Source: Gammaproteobacteria bacterium (GTDB lineage: Bacteria > Pseudomonadota > Gammaproteobacteria > Coxiellales > Coxiellaceae). From it: a stretch of 64,000 nucleotides of DNA. Position 1 is the stretch's first letter; each line of letters starts with the position of its first letter. The DNA lies in NCBI GenBank assembly GCA_030425685.1, contig JAUIAD010000002.1, positions 1-64,000 of the forward strand, written 5' to 3'. The notes under the pieces were generated by a model. That model made no database searches, was not told where the DNA came from, and saw only the letters and a list, made by a program, of their open reading frames with translations. Position numbers and translations under genes: made by a program. Below, piece by piece: positions 42,337 through 51,930 of this stretch.

Positions 42337-45120
42337 ATGGATGCTTTTCAAAAAAAACTCAGAGAACAGTTAATAGCCATTACCCGCAATTTTCTTATGG
42401 AAAGCCATACCGAACGCGCCTACCCTGTCGTCTCTCTTACCGCTTCGCTGGAAAAAGAACTGGGCATTAGCAGCCTAGAAAAATCAGAGCTTATTTACCG
42501 TATTGAAAAAACCTTAAATGTAAGCCTACCGACCGCTACGATGGTTGAAGCACAGACGCTCTCAGATATTTGCAATATTATTTTAAAAACACGCGATCAG
42601 AATATTGAAATTAAATTTCCAGAATTACCCAAAGAACAAAGAAGCGTTGAGTTTGATGTAAAAAAAGCAAGCTCCTTACAAGAAGTTTTATTCTTATATA
42701 AAGAAAACGACCCGGAAAGAAATTATTTATATCTACTCGGTGATACTGGTGTTGAAAAAATATTAAAATACGGTGACCTTTATGATTCAGCCAATCAGTT
42801 GGCTGCTGGCTTAATTGCGCGTGGTTTAAAACCGCGTGAAACTGTGGCGATTATGTTACCGACATCCGTCGAGTTTTTTTTCGCATTTTTTGGCGTATTG
42901 CTCGCTGGCGGCATTCCTGTTCCCATTTACCCACCACTGCAAGCATCACAGGTGGAAGAATACGCTAAACGTGAAGCGATTATTTTAAGAAATGCCGGTG
43001 TACGCTTTTTAATAACGTTTAAAAAAGCAAAAGGTTTAAGTAAATTATTACAAGCCTTTGTGCCAAGTTTAATTGATGTTGAAACTGTATCGTCTTTAAT
43101 GAAAGAAGATAGCACCTTTGAAGCTGTTACCATAGACCCAAGTGATATCGCCTTTATTCAGTACACCTCTGGCAGCACAGGCAACCCCAAAGGCGTCGCC
43201 TTAACACATCAAAATTTACTAGCAAATATTCATGCCTACGGGGCCGCCGTTAACTTACAAGCTAATGATGTTATCGTCAGCTGGCTGCCGTTATACCATG
43301 ATATGGGTTTGATTGGTGCTTGTTTGGGTTCTTTATTTTATGGAGCACCGTTAGTTTTATTATCACCACTGAGTTTTCTTGCTCACCCGGAACAATGGTT
43401 ATGGGCCGTTCATTATTACCGTGGCACAATTTCAGCTGCACCTAATTTTGCTTATGAGATTTGCGTGAAAAAGATTGCTGATGAACGCTTAGCAGGATTA
43501 GATCTAAGCTGCTGGCGCTTAGCCTTAAATGGCGCGGAGAAAATTTATCCTAGCACCCTTGAACGATTTTATAAAAAATTAAAACCTTTTAAACTGAGTA
43601 AAACAACTTTATTCCCTGTTTATGGCCTAGCTGAATCCAGCGTCGCACTAACCTTCCCTGCTATTGGTAAAGAAGCCATAATAGACCGCATAGACAAAAC
43701 CGTTTTTGAAACAGAAGGAAAAGCGCTAGCGGTAACAGATACTGAAACTCTCCACTATGAATTTGTTAATTGCGGTCGCGCATTACCACACCATCAAATC
43801 CGTGTTGTCGATGATAATAATAACCCGTTACCCAACCGCACTGTCGGCAACCTACAATTTAAAGGCCCCTCAGCAATGATTGGCTATTATAATAATAGCG
43901 AAGCAACAGAAAGAGTAATGCACGATGGCTGGGTTGAAACTGGTGATCTTGCCTACTTGGTCGATGGCGATTTATTTCTTACTGGCAGAAAAAAAGACTT
44001 AATTATAAAAGCTGGAAGGAACTACTACCCTGCCGATGTGGAACTTATCGTTGAACAGGTTCAGGGTATTCGTAAAGGCTGTGTGGCAGCCTTTGGTGTT
44101 CGCATGGATGAACGCGGCACCGAAAATTTAGTTATCGTTGCGGAAAAATCTGATCGTACTAATTTAGCCAACGCTGATATTATCGAAGAAATCTATCAAC
44201 GCATGAGTGAGCAAGTAGGTATTGCACCTGATGATGTCGTATTAACAGCGCCAAGAACGATACCCAAAACATCAAGCGGAAAATTACGCCGTAGCAGCTG
44301 TAAAGAACGTTATCTCAACCATCAATTAAAACACCGCCATGCACCAGTATGGCTGCAAGTAACCAAACTATTTACCGCCAGCATTGCTGCAAGAGTCAAG
44401 AAATTTTTCGGCACCATTTTTAAATTTATTTATACCATCTATGCAGCGATATTAGGCATTATTGCACTTATCCCCACTATCCTGGTTGTCTTTCTGTTAC
44501 CAAGAAAACTGTCAGCACTTAGCTTAAAAGCGATTACGCGCACTCTATTAGCCTGCATGTTCTGCCCAATTAAAACAAATATAAAAATTAAACAAAAAAA
44601 CCCTGCTGTTTTCATCGCCAATCACGCAAGCTATATCGACTTTATTGCACTCATCGCAAAGCTGCCAAGCAATGCCATTTTTGTTGGTAAAAAAGAACTA
44701 GCCAAAATCCCTCTACTTGGTCGCATGATGAGAAGAATGAAACATATTCTAGTTGATCGATTTAATCTTGCTGAAAATGAAAGTGATTTTAATCAATTGA
44801 AAACAGCGGTTGAAAAAGACCTCTCAATTATGATTTTTCCGGAGGGCACCTTTGGCTATCAAAAAGGCGTACGTCCTTTTAAATTAGGCGCTTTTAAATT
44901 AGCTGTTGAATTAAACCTTCCGATTTACCCCATTGCCCTCTCGGGAACACGCGACATCTTAACAGAAGGACATATTTTACTACGACCTAAAAAAATCACC
45001 ATGACCGTTCTTCCCATCCTCAAGACAGAAAAAAATGAGTGGGAAGAAATTATTCGTTTGCGGGATCAAAGTCGTGATTTGATTGCCAAGGCACTGGGTG
45101 AGGAAAAAATTAATCTCTAA
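42337..45120 (+). CDS. ACP / fatty-acyl-AMP ligase / PlsC-type acyltransferase fusion
   Basis: This 927-residue protein contains three domains. First is an acyl carrier domain (about 1-85) with ELGISSLEKSEL, where Ser46 fits the phosphopantetheine site. Second is an adenylate-forming ligase (about 95-640) with FIQYTSGSTGNPKGVALTH and YGLAESSVAL, WVETGDLAYL and PKTSSGKLRR, a fatty-acyl-AMP-ligase-like layout. Third, after hydrophobic segments, is a PlsC acyltransferase (about 760-910) with NHASYIDF and FPEGTFGYQKG. The chain could activate a fatty acid, hold it on its own carrier and transfer it to a membrane acceptor; that pathway is inferred. No neighbouring lipid gene identifies the product. 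Confidence 0.85.
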   Translation: MDAFQKKLREQLIAITRNFLMESHTERAYPVVSLTASLEKELGISSLEKSELIYRIEKTLNVSLPTATMVEAQTLSDICNIILKTRDQNIEIKFPELPKEQRSVEFDVKKASSLQEVLFLYKENDPERNYLYLLGDTGVEKILKYGDLYDSANQLAAGLIARGLKPRETVAIMLPTSVEFFFAFFGVLLAGGIPVPIYPPLQASQVEEYAKREAIILRNAGVRFLITFKKAKGLSKLLQAFVPSLIDVETVSSLMKEDSTFEAVTIDPSDIAFIQYTSGSTGNPKGVALTHQNLLANIHAYGAAVNLQANDVIVSWLPLYHDMGLIGACLGSLFYGAPLVLLSPLSFLAHPEQWLWAVHYYRGTISAAPNFAYEICVKKIADERLAGLDLSCWRLALNGAEKIYPSTLERFYKKLKPFKLSKTTLFPVYGLAESSVALTFPAIGKEAIIDRIDKTVFETEGKALAVTDTETLHYEFVNCGRALPHHQIRVVDDNNNPLPNRTVGNLQFKGPSAMIGYYNNSEATERVMHDGWVETGDLAYLVDGDLFLTGRKKDLIIKAGRNYYPADVELIVEQVQGIRKGCVAAFGVRMDERGTENLVIVAEKSDRTNLANADIIEEIYQRMSEQVGIAPDDVVLTAPRTIPKTSSGKLRRSSCKERYLNHQLKHRHAPVWLQVTKLFTASIAARVKKFFGTIFKFIYTIYAAILGIIALIPTILVVFLLPRKLSALSLKAITRTLLACMFCPIKTNIKIKQKNPAVFIANHASYIDFIALIAKLPSNAIFVGKKELAKIPLLGRMMRRMKHILVDRFNLAENESDFNQLKTAVEKDLSIMIFPEGTFGYQKGVRPFKLGAFKLAVELNLPIYPIALSGTRDILTEGHILLRPKKITMTVLPILKTEKNEWEEIIRLRDQSRDLIAKALGEEKINL

Positions 45121-45179
45121 CAATCCTTAGTGCCGAGCGCAACAGGTTACGCCCGTACTAAAGCTTAATAATAGCTACG

Positions 45180-45725
45180 TTACATAGCATTGTTAGGCGT
45201 TGTATCTTGTCGAAATTCTGTGAGTGTTTTCTGATACTCTTCACTGGTACCTTGCTCACTTGCTAAAAAGCCAACATTAAAATCACCGCCACCGCTAGCA
45301 GCAGACTGCTTAATTTTATGACATAGTGTGCGTTGCTTTTTTTCTTCTAACGACGCAGAAGTAGATGCACCTTGCATAGGTACATGCTTTCCATTTTCAC
45401 AAGCGCCAAACATAGTGCGGCCATTACTAGCAGAATTACCAGACAAATCACAACTATTTTTGTTTTGGCAGCATAATTTTTCGGCATCATAACATGTTTG
45501 CAACATCATATTAATTTCTTTTTCAAACTCAGATGTTCCACGATTTCCTGCAACGTCGTTAGAAGCATTGTTAATAATATGCTTTGAGGATCTAATATTT
45601 GATAACAAAGAAGCTGAAATAACACTCATAAAAAGACATATTCTAACTGCCAGGGTATAGCGGCGTTGATGTTGATTCTGCCGTGCTCTATGATTTCGCT
45701 CGTCTCTTCTCCCATCTCTTCTCAT
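45180..45725 (-). CDS. Cys-containing secreted or membrane protein, unknown
   Basis: From the Met at 45725 (GGAG six bases upstream) the protein has 181 residues. It has an Arg-rich N-terminus and one hydrophobic segment (YTLAVRICLFMSVISASLLS, about 24-43). A polar, Ser/Gly/Asn-rich region with pairs of cysteines follows (CYDAEKLCCQNKNSC ... GACENG ... LCHKIKQSA). The charge pattern fits a type II membrane anchor or an N-terminal signal. Nothing identifies a family. An in-frame Met four codons earlier exists. It lies next to the lipase gene but is separated by a hairpin repeat. Confidence 0.5.
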   Translation of the reverse strand: MRRDGRRDERNHRARQNQHQRRYTLAVRICLFMSVISASLLSNIRSSKHIINNASNDVAGNRGTSEFEKEINMMLQTCYDAEKLCCQNKNSCDLSGNSASNGRTMFGACENGKHVPMQGASTSASLEEKKQRTLCHKIKQSAASGGGDFNVGFLASEQGTSEEYQKTLTEFRQDTTPNNAM

Positions 45726-45858
45726 CGATGTCTCCATTTAACTAAAAAAAGCTATAATACAATAGAAATATTAAAAAGATATTAAGGAAGCGGATTTCTT
45801 TTTTGGAATCTGTGGTTGGTGCGGCGGGATAATACGGTGTATATACTTAATGTTGTGC

Positions 45859-45968
45859 TTCGTTGGTTTCACGCAAAGGCGCTAAGGGGACGCTAAGAAC
45901 GCAACGATCAATATAAAATCTTAGCGCACTTTGCGTCCCCTTAGCGCCTTTGCGTGAAACCAGCGAAG
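45859..45968. repeat. Hairpin repeat, family A copy 2
   Basis: TTTCACGCAAAGGCGCTAAG begins the left arm (45868-45887). The right arm ends with CTTAGCGCCTTTGCGTGAAA (45940-45959), complementary over 20 bases, with outer CTTCG/CGAAG ends. The core matches the copy at 35361-35470. It lies between two minus-strand genes. Confidence 0.85.
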
Positions 45969-45984
45969 CTAGAGGCCCATCAAA

Positions 45985-47907
45985 CTAATCACCCTCTTCA
46001 GGCGGCCGCTCCTCCCGCAACCTATTCACCTCATCACGAATCACCCGTGGATCTGGCATAATACAGGATAGAAAATCAGACAAGTTGTTAATAACATACC
46101 AGACAACGGTACTTGCACCCGAATATTTAGCTAAATACGCTGTGAGAAAATTTAAAAGCTGCAAAGTCTTCGTTGACACTTCAATTCGATTTAACAAAGA
46201 TGGGAACTGCTCCGCCTTCTTAACCAAGAATGGATTAGTATGTTGATATATTTCAGCAATTTCATCAAGCTTCACTTGTGTATAAGCCACCATGGTAATA
46301 CTGGTATTTTCTGCCAAACTAACGCGGGAACTATCACGCTGCAATCTTCTTAAAATATTATTATAAGTCTCAAAATTTATCGCCATCTTCTCTTCTCGAC
46401 TTTGCCAAAACGCCAGCTTTCTTCGCTTGCGATGGTGGTGATGCCCTAAATAGACATTGACTAATCTTGAAAAAAGAAAAGAAAAGTAATCTACATGAAA
46501 TGCCATTAGATAAGCTTGCTTAGCCTCTGGCTTAGCTTCAATTAATTCTTTCAATGAAGACTTCTGTATCCATAGTTCTTCAACACTTAATAATAAATTC
46601 TGTGCCGCTTCAGTCAGCTTATAGCCGCGTCGACGTAAATACTCCTGAATTGCGTTAACATATTTCACTACATTTAAATCACGTACTTTTTCTGGCATAT
46701 GCGCTTCTTTAACACCAACATCACCAAATAGAACAGAGGTATCATAGGAATGCTTAACACCTAAATGCTTAACGCCAGCTAAACTAAGGTATTTCCCCAA
46801 AAATGTGACGAAATCGGAAGAAATATAATAACGCTGAATCTCGTTAATCGAGTTTGCCACTACCGCGGCAACATCGTTATCAACTGCTTCTGGTGCTGAA
46901 AAAGTATAACAATCGGCATTAGCAAAAACCTCGAGAATTTCCTCAATGGGTCTTCTTGTCCACTGGCGCGCAACATCTGCAATAGCTTGTCTAAAAAAGC
47001 CATATTTAAAAGCCAGCTTACATAGCAATGCAAGCGCCCCACCTAGACTGTGCCCGGTAATCGCTACTCGTTGTATTTCATCGCCACGCTCAAATTGAAA
47101 AATTCTTTTTAAAATAAAAGCAATACACGGTAAGCAAGATAATAAAACAGAAGCAAAACCAAAACCCACACCGCCATCAATGTCGCCGGTAATTTCACGC
47201 GCTCTTGCTAAGCCAGAGCCGCCTAACCCGAGACTACCGGAGCTTTCCATATCGCTAATCCAATCTGGATTACCCAACCCATTAAAATAACCCTGCTTTG
47301 CACCACGTAGAAAATTACCGCTGCGACTACCGCGAAATGTCACGGTCAAGGTTTTATTGATTTTATCATGTGCGAGAAAACCAAAAATACTTCGTTGCCC
47401 ATGCAGCTTGGTAACACGATCTACAGTCTCACCGCGATGACGGGGTGAATAACCGCTACTACCTTCAAAGCAGTAAATATGCACTGAGCCTGACTGATAA
47501 TCTTTACATCGCTCCATTACATATTTATCTTTTTCAAGTGCACAATAATACACTTCTGATATTTTTTGCGTGTACTGTGGCGGCTGAAAATAGACATACT
47601 CACTACCACCACCGCGATAGTAAACACCTATGCGCGGATCAACCGCATCGTAAAAATATGAAATGGCATCAAGCCCCTTACGGCCGAATGTTTTTGAGCT
47701 TATCGGCCCGCGCAACTCCTCAAACAATTGCCGACGATAGGTGTCGCTTTGCAAGGTTTCTGTAAAAGGATCAATCTTCCAGAAAGTGGTTTGTGCATAA
47801 ATCTGATAACTGAGAATACACATGTTTGTGTAGAATTTAGCGTTATCGATTGCTTGAACGGTGGGATTAATTTCGCGCGCCAGTTGTTCGGCAATTTCGT
47901 CTCTCAT
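45985..47907 (-). CDS. Large class-3 (fungal-type) lipase-like hydrolase
   Basis: This 640-residue protein has a lipase core: TLTVTFRGSRSGNFLRG (oxyanion segment, about 186-202), a Gly-rich loop, and the nucleophile elbow VAITGHSLGGALAL (GHSLGG, Ser287). A later YTFSAPEAVDND likely carries the acid region, and SSDFVTFLGK and GVKHLGVKHSY hold candidate His residues. The C-terminal 200 residues are helical and unassigned. Class-3 lipases hydrolyse triglycerides or phospholipids. A hydrophobic stretch (VGFGFASVLLSCLPCIAFIL) lies just before the elbow, which is unusual. No signal peptide is visible. Confidence 0.8.
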   Translation of the reverse strand: MRDEIAEQLAREINPTVQAIDNAKFYTNMCILSYQIYAQTTFWKIDPFTETLQSDTYRRQLFEELRGPISSKTFGRKGLDAISYFYDAVDPRIGVYYRGGGSEYVYFQPPQYTQKISEVYYCALEKDKYVMERCKDYQSGSVHIYCFEGSSGYSPRHRGETVDRVTKLHGQRSIFGFLAHDKINKTLTVTFRGSRSGNFLRGAKQGYFNGLGNPDWISDMESSGSLGLGGSGLARAREITGDIDGGVGFGFASVLLSCLPCIAFILKRIFQFERGDEIQRVAITGHSLGGALALLCKLAFKYGFFRQAIADVARQWTRRPIEEILEVFANADCYTFSAPEAVDNDVAAVVANSINEIQRYYISSDFVTFLGKYLSLAGVKHLGVKHSYDTSVLFGDVGVKEAHMPEKVRDLNVVKYVNAIQEYLRRRGYKLTEAAQNLLLSVEELWIQKSSLKELIEAKPEAKQAYLMAFHVDYFSFLFSRLVNVYLGHHHHRKRRKLAFWQSREEKMAINFETYNNILRRLQRDSSRVSLAENTSITMVAYTQVKLDEIAEIYQHTNPFLVKKAEQFPSLLNRIEVSTKTLQLLNFLTAYLAKYSGASTVVWYVINNLSDFLSCIMPDPRVIRDEVNRLREERPPEEGD

Positions 47908-48090
47908 CTTCCTTCACCTGTAAGCTCAAATCCTGTAAACAATATAGAACATTCTACTAAGCTTTGCCTGACAGTTATCACTATATCTACATGATTTATA
48001 GTGATTTATAATAATTTGGTTGACTTTTTTTGTGTTTTCACCACAATGACACTCCTAACTAGGACTAACAAAGACTCATCGGAGAACAAA

Positions 48091-50340
48091 TTGAATATTG
48101 CACAGATTATTGCTAGTGAGCTTGGTGTAAAAAATACCCAGGTAGATGCTACGATTAACTTACTCGATGAAGGGGCCACGGTACCCTTTATTGCAAGGTA
48201 TAGAAAAGAAGCAACAGGCGGCTTATCCGATGATCAACTGCGCGAATTATCTGAGCGCCTTACTTATCTAAAAGAGCTGCATGAGCGACAACAAACTATT
48301 TTGAAATCAATTAGCGAACAAGGAAAATTAACACCCGAACTGGAAAAAGCGATTGTCAGTGCTGACACCAAAACACGCCTTGAAGATTTATACTTACCCT
48401 ACAAACCAAAACGGCGCACAAAAGCACAAATCGCTATTGAAGCCGGTCTGCAACCTTTAGCTGAAGCTCTGTTAGCCGATACTACGCTAGACCCGCAAAT
48501 AGAAGCTGAAAAATACATTAATAATGAAAAAGCAATAACAGACTCTAAGGCAGCGCTTGATGGTGCACGTTATATTCTTGCGGAGAAATTTATTGAGAAT
48601 GCTGATCTTATTGAAGAACTACGCGCTGTTTTTTGGAATCATGCAACGATATATAGCTGTGTTGCAAAAGGTAAAGAAGAGGAAGGTGCAAAATTTTCAG
48701 ATTATTTCGATTTTAATGAAAATATTAAAAAAATCCCTTCACATCGTTTATTAGCTATTTTTCGTGGGCGCAAGGGAGGCATCTTGCAACTGCATATTGA
48801 TTTCCCTGAAGAACAGTTTACCGAAGATTGTTTGCATCGCATTTGTAAGTCCTTTGCTATTAGCACGTCACTGGCAAAAACACACTGGCTATGGCAAACC
48901 ATTCAATGGGCATGGAAAATCAAATTACATTCTAAACTTGAACTTGAATTAATGGTTGAGTTAAAAGTTCGTTCTGATGAAGAAGCCATTCATGTCTTCC
49001 GTGATAATTTAAAAAACTTACTGATGGCAGCACCGGCAGGAAACTTTGTCGTTCTAGGGCTTGATCCAGGTTATCGTACCGGTGTTAAAACTGTTATCGT
49101 TGATGGAACGGGGAAGTTATTAGAATACAAGGTTATTTACCCGCATGCGCCGCAAAAGCAATGGGATAAAGCGCTTGCCACCCTTTCAACACTTTGCAAA
49201 AAATTTAATGTTAAATTAATTAGTATTGGCAATGGCACTGCTTCGCGCGAAACGGATGACTTAGCCGCTGAGCTTATAAAAAATAATGCTAATTTGAACA
49301 TGACAAAAATTGTTGTTTCAGAAGCAGGTGCGTCGGTTTATTCAGCTTCTAAGTTAGCTTCCAAGGAATTTCCTGATTTGGATGTTTCTTATCGCGGTGC
49401 TGTTTCTATTGCTAGGCGATTACAAGATCCTTTAGCAGAACTTGTTAAAATTGACCCTAAATCGATTGGTGTTGGCCAGTATCAGCATGATGTCAATCAA
49501 ACAAAATTGGAAAAATCACTTAATGCTACGGTTGAGGATTGTGTCAATGCCGTTGGCGCTGATATTAATACCGCTTCTATTCCGCTGTTAACGAGCATTT
49601 CTGGTTTAAATGAAACAACCGCTAGCAATATTGTTAAATTTCGTGAGGAACATGGCCGCTTTAAAAATAGAGAGGCTATTAAGTCTGTGCCGCGTTTAGG
49701 AGCTAAAACCTTTGAACAAGCGGCGGGGTTTTTACGTATTGTTGGTGGAGAAGAGCCACTTGATAGCTCGGCGGTCCACCCAGAGAGTTATTCCGTTGTT
49801 CGCGATATTGTTACTTCCGTGGGTAAGCCTATTAACGATATTATGGGGAACGAAGGTTTATTAAATTCACTCGATCCTCGCAAGTTTATGAGTGACGCTG
49901 CTGGCTTACCAACTATTTGCGATATTATAAATGAATTAAAAAAACCAGGACGTGATCCCCGGCCTGAATTTAAAATGGCGAAGTTTACTGAAGGTGTTAA
50001 TGAAATTAAAGATCTTAAAGTTGGTATGGAGTTAGAAGGGGTTATTTCTAATGTTGCTAACTTTGGTGCTTTTGTTGATATCGGTGTGCATCAGGATGGG
50101 CTGGTGCATGTGTCACAGATTGCTGATCATTTTGTTAAAGATGTGCAGTCAGAAGTGAAAGTGGGGCAAATTGTTAAGGTAAGAGTACTTGAGGTTGATG
50201 CGGCGCGCAAAAGGATTTCCTTAACGATGAAGTCCAATCCTGGCAAAGCTAAAAAGCCTAAGAAAAAGCAGCCTGAACCACAGCAATTTAATAATCAGCT
50301 GGGCTCGCAGTTGCAGGATATTTTCAAACGGAAGATGTAG
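48091..50340 (+). CDS. tex: Tex, S1-domain transcription accessory protein
   Basis: From the TTG at 48091 (GGAG eight bases upstream) the protein has 749 residues, in line with Tex (about 770). It shows IASELGVKNTQVDATINLLD and EGATVPFIARYRKEATGGL, then EDLYLPYKPKRRTKAQIAIE. A YqgF-like domain follows (VVLGLDPGYRTGVKTVIVDG), helix-hairpin-helix repeats (RFKNREAIKSVPRLGAKTFE) and a C-terminal S1 domain (LEGVISNVANFGAFVDIGVH). Tex binds nucleic acids and affects transcription. The frame is open 30 codons further upstream, but those codons are not conserved. The tail is basic (KKPKKKQ). Confidence 0.95.
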   Translation: MNIAQIIASELGVKNTQVDATINLLDEGATVPFIARYRKEATGGLSDDQLRELSERLTYLKELHERQQTILKSISEQGKLTPELEKAIVSADTKTRLEDLYLPYKPKRRTKAQIAIEAGLQPLAEALLADTTLDPQIEAEKYINNEKAITDSKAALDGARYILAEKFIENADLIEELRAVFWNHATIYSCVAKGKEEEGAKFSDYFDFNENIKKIPSHRLLAIFRGRKGGILQLHIDFPEEQFTEDCLHRICKSFAISTSLAKTHWLWQTIQWAWKIKLHSKLELELMVELKVRSDEEAIHVFRDNLKNLLMAAPAGNFVVLGLDPGYRTGVKTVIVDGTGKLLEYKVIYPHAPQKQWDKALATLSTLCKKFNVKLISIGNGTASRETDDLAAELIKNNANLNMTKIVVSEAGASVYSASKLASKEFPDLDVSYRGAVSIARRLQDPLAELVKIDPKSIGVGQYQHDVNQTKLEKSLNATVEDCVNAVGADINTASIPLLTSISGLNETTASNIVKFREEHGRFKNREAIKSVPRLGAKTFEQAAGFLRIVGGEEPLDSSAVHPESYSVVRDIVTSVGKPINDIMGNEGLLNSLDPRKFMSDAAGLPTICDIINELKKPGRDPRPEFKMAKFTEGVNEIKDLKVGMELEGVISNVANFGAFVDIGVHQDGLVHVSQIADHFVKDVQSEVKVGQIVKVRVLEVDAARKRISLTMKSNPGKAKKPKKKQPEPQQFNNQLGSQLQDIFKRKM

Positions 50341-50388
50341 GGGGCAATATGTTAAGCCTAAAGCGGGCTGGTGCTGCGGATAGTTTCC

Positions 50389-50408
50389 GGGCGCAGCATG
50401 CTGCGCCC
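50389..50408. repeat. 20-bp palindrome family B, after tex
   Basis: A perfect copy followed by CCTACA. It is the first of three copies within 160 bases between tex and sdhE. Confidence 0.85.
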
Positions 50409-50461
50409 CTACATTGCTGCGTTTAGTCTGATTTTTCTCATAGCCAATTAAGAGCCCGTAG

Positions 50462-50481
50462 GGGCACAGCATGCTGTGCCC
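50462..50481. repeat. 20-bp palindrome family B, variant in opposite orientation
   Basis: GGGCACAGCATGCTGTGCCC, preceded by CCGTAG, has compensating changes on both arms that preserve the palindrome. This suggests selection for the hairpin, or a separate subfamily. Confidence 0.8.
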
Positions 50482-50527
50482 GTTTAGGTGTGCGCTGCTA
50501 TAAACAGGGAGTGCCGCGGATGGTTGC

Positions 50528-50560
50528 GGGCGCAGCATGCTGCGCCCCTACGTTTTTTTT
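50528..50560 (+). terminator. Palindrome family B copy followed by a T-run, possible tex terminator
   Basis: A perfect family B palindrome (50528-50547) is followed by CCTACG and eight T residues, a layout close to an intrinsic terminator for plus-strand transcription from tex. The seven-base gap before the T-run is longer than ideal. Confidence 0.45.
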
Positions 50561-50575
50561 GCAGTTTTTTTGCTG

Positions 50576-50836
50576 TTATTTTGCTTCAAAGAAGGCTTGA
50601 ATTTTTTCAATTAGACCAGCATAACGATCATGTTCAGGCTTCTCATGCCCCAACAACCATGCATACAATTCAGGGTCTGACTCTTCTAAAAATGCTGCAA
50701 ATAATTCCTGCTCTTCGGCTGACAAATTAGTAAATTCGCTCTCAAAAAATTTTGAAATTAAAACATCTAACTCAAGCATGCCACGCCGACATTTCCACCT
50801 AACACGTTTAGCCAATTCTACATTCGTTACTGACAT
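50576..50836 (-). CDS. sdhE: SdhE, FAD assembly factor for succinate dehydrogenase
   Basis: This 86-residue protein has the SdhE hallmark WKCRRGMLELDVLISKF (RRGMLELD, residues about 18-25) and a Glu-rich helical end (LLGHEKPE). SdhE binds SdhA and promotes covalent FAD attachment. The gene overlaps the end of alr by 10 bases and closes the dnaB-alr-sdhE run. Length is typical. Confidence 0.93.
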   Translation of the reverse strand: MSVTNVELAKRVRWKCRRGMLELDVLISKFFESEFTNLSAEEQELFAAFLEESDPELYAWLLGHEKPEHDRYAGLIEKIQAFFEAK

Positions 50837-51930
50837 TCGCCATCCTCAACTATAAATTTAACACGCCGAGTGATACTACATAATAATTCATATGCAATCG
50901 TATCCGCACACTCAGCAACTCGTTCCACCGGCAAGCCCTCACCCCATAAAACTACAGTATCACCAACCGCAGCATTAGGCGCCACACGCAAATCTACCGT
51001 TAATAAATCCATCGAAACACGCCCTACCAACGGACACACTTTGCCACCAATCATGGTGGGCGTGCCGTTTCTTGCATGACGAGGATAACCATCCCCATAC
51101 CCCATGGCAACAACACCAACCGGCATATCTGTTGGGCAACGCCATGTACATCCGTAACCAACAGCATCGCCTTTTTTCAGATGTTTACGACCAATCAATC
51201 TAGCTTCTAAGGACATCACCGGCCGTAAACCTTCATCATAACCACATCGACCCATTACCGGAGAAACACCATACAACATTATGCCTGGACGCACCCAATC
51301 AGCATGCGATTTTGGAAAAAATAATATCCCCGCCGAATTGGCCATACTGGTTTTCACCGTTTTATCTGGGGAAATTATATTTAAAAATTCTGAAAAACAC
51401 TGTATTTGCTGGTGCGTATAAGATTCATCACCATTATCAGCATCTGCAAAATGCGTCATTAAACACATCGGCTTTTTTACTGCCTTATTGTCTTGCAGCT
51501 GCGAAAACACTTTAACCGCTTCATCCGGCGTAAACCCCAAACGATGCATCCCGGTATCCACTTTAAGCCAAACAGAAAGCGAATTTTCTTCTTGTATATC
51601 ACTCATCATCGCTAACTGACAAGCGTCATGAATAACAGCAGTTAAATTATGTTGCAAAAAAAAAGGGATTTCTTCTCGTTGTGTAAAACCTGACATAACG
51701 ACAATCGGTAGTTTATTACCTACTTTACGTAATGCTAATGCTTCTTCCAAACAGGCAACACCCAAAGCATCGGCTGAAGATAAGCCTTGCGCCACTTCTA
51801 ACAACCCATGCCCATAGCCATTACTTTTAATCATCGCTAAGCAATTACTGTGGGGTGTTAATTCTCTAACACGAGCAAGATTATATTCCAAAGCAGCCAA
51901 ATTGATGCGCGCAATAGCACCTCGACTCAC
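50827..51930 (-). CDS. alr: Alanine racemase
   Basis: This 367-residue PLP enzyme has the cofactor Lys35 in LAMIKSNGYGHG. The TIM-barrel residues (WLKVDTGMHRLGF, SMANSAGIL, VRPGIMLYG) and the C-terminal Tyr in AVGYGCTWRCPT are present, with MGYGDGYPRHARNG and VGRVSMDLLTVDL. It supplies D-alanine for peptidoglycan. The start overlaps the dnaB stop by four bases, so expression is coupled. Length is typical. Confidence 0.96.
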   Translation of the reverse strand: MSRGAIARINLAALEYNLARVRELTPHSNCLAMIKSNGYGHGLLEVAQGLSSADALGVACLEEALALRKVGNKLPIVVMSGFTQREEIPFFLQHNLTAVIHDACQLAMMSDIQEENSLSVWLKVDTGMHRLGFTPDEAVKVFSQLQDNKAVKKPMCLMTHFADADNGDESYTHQQIQCFSEFLNIISPDKTVKTSMANSAGILFFPKSHADWVRPGIMLYGVSPVMGRCGYDEGLRPVMSLEARLIGRKHLKKGDAVGYGCTWRCPTDMPVGVVAMGYGDGYPRHARNGTPTMIGGKVCPLVGRVSMDLLTVDLRVAPNAAVGDTVVLWGEGLPVERVAECADTIAYELLCSITRRVKFIVEDGECQ

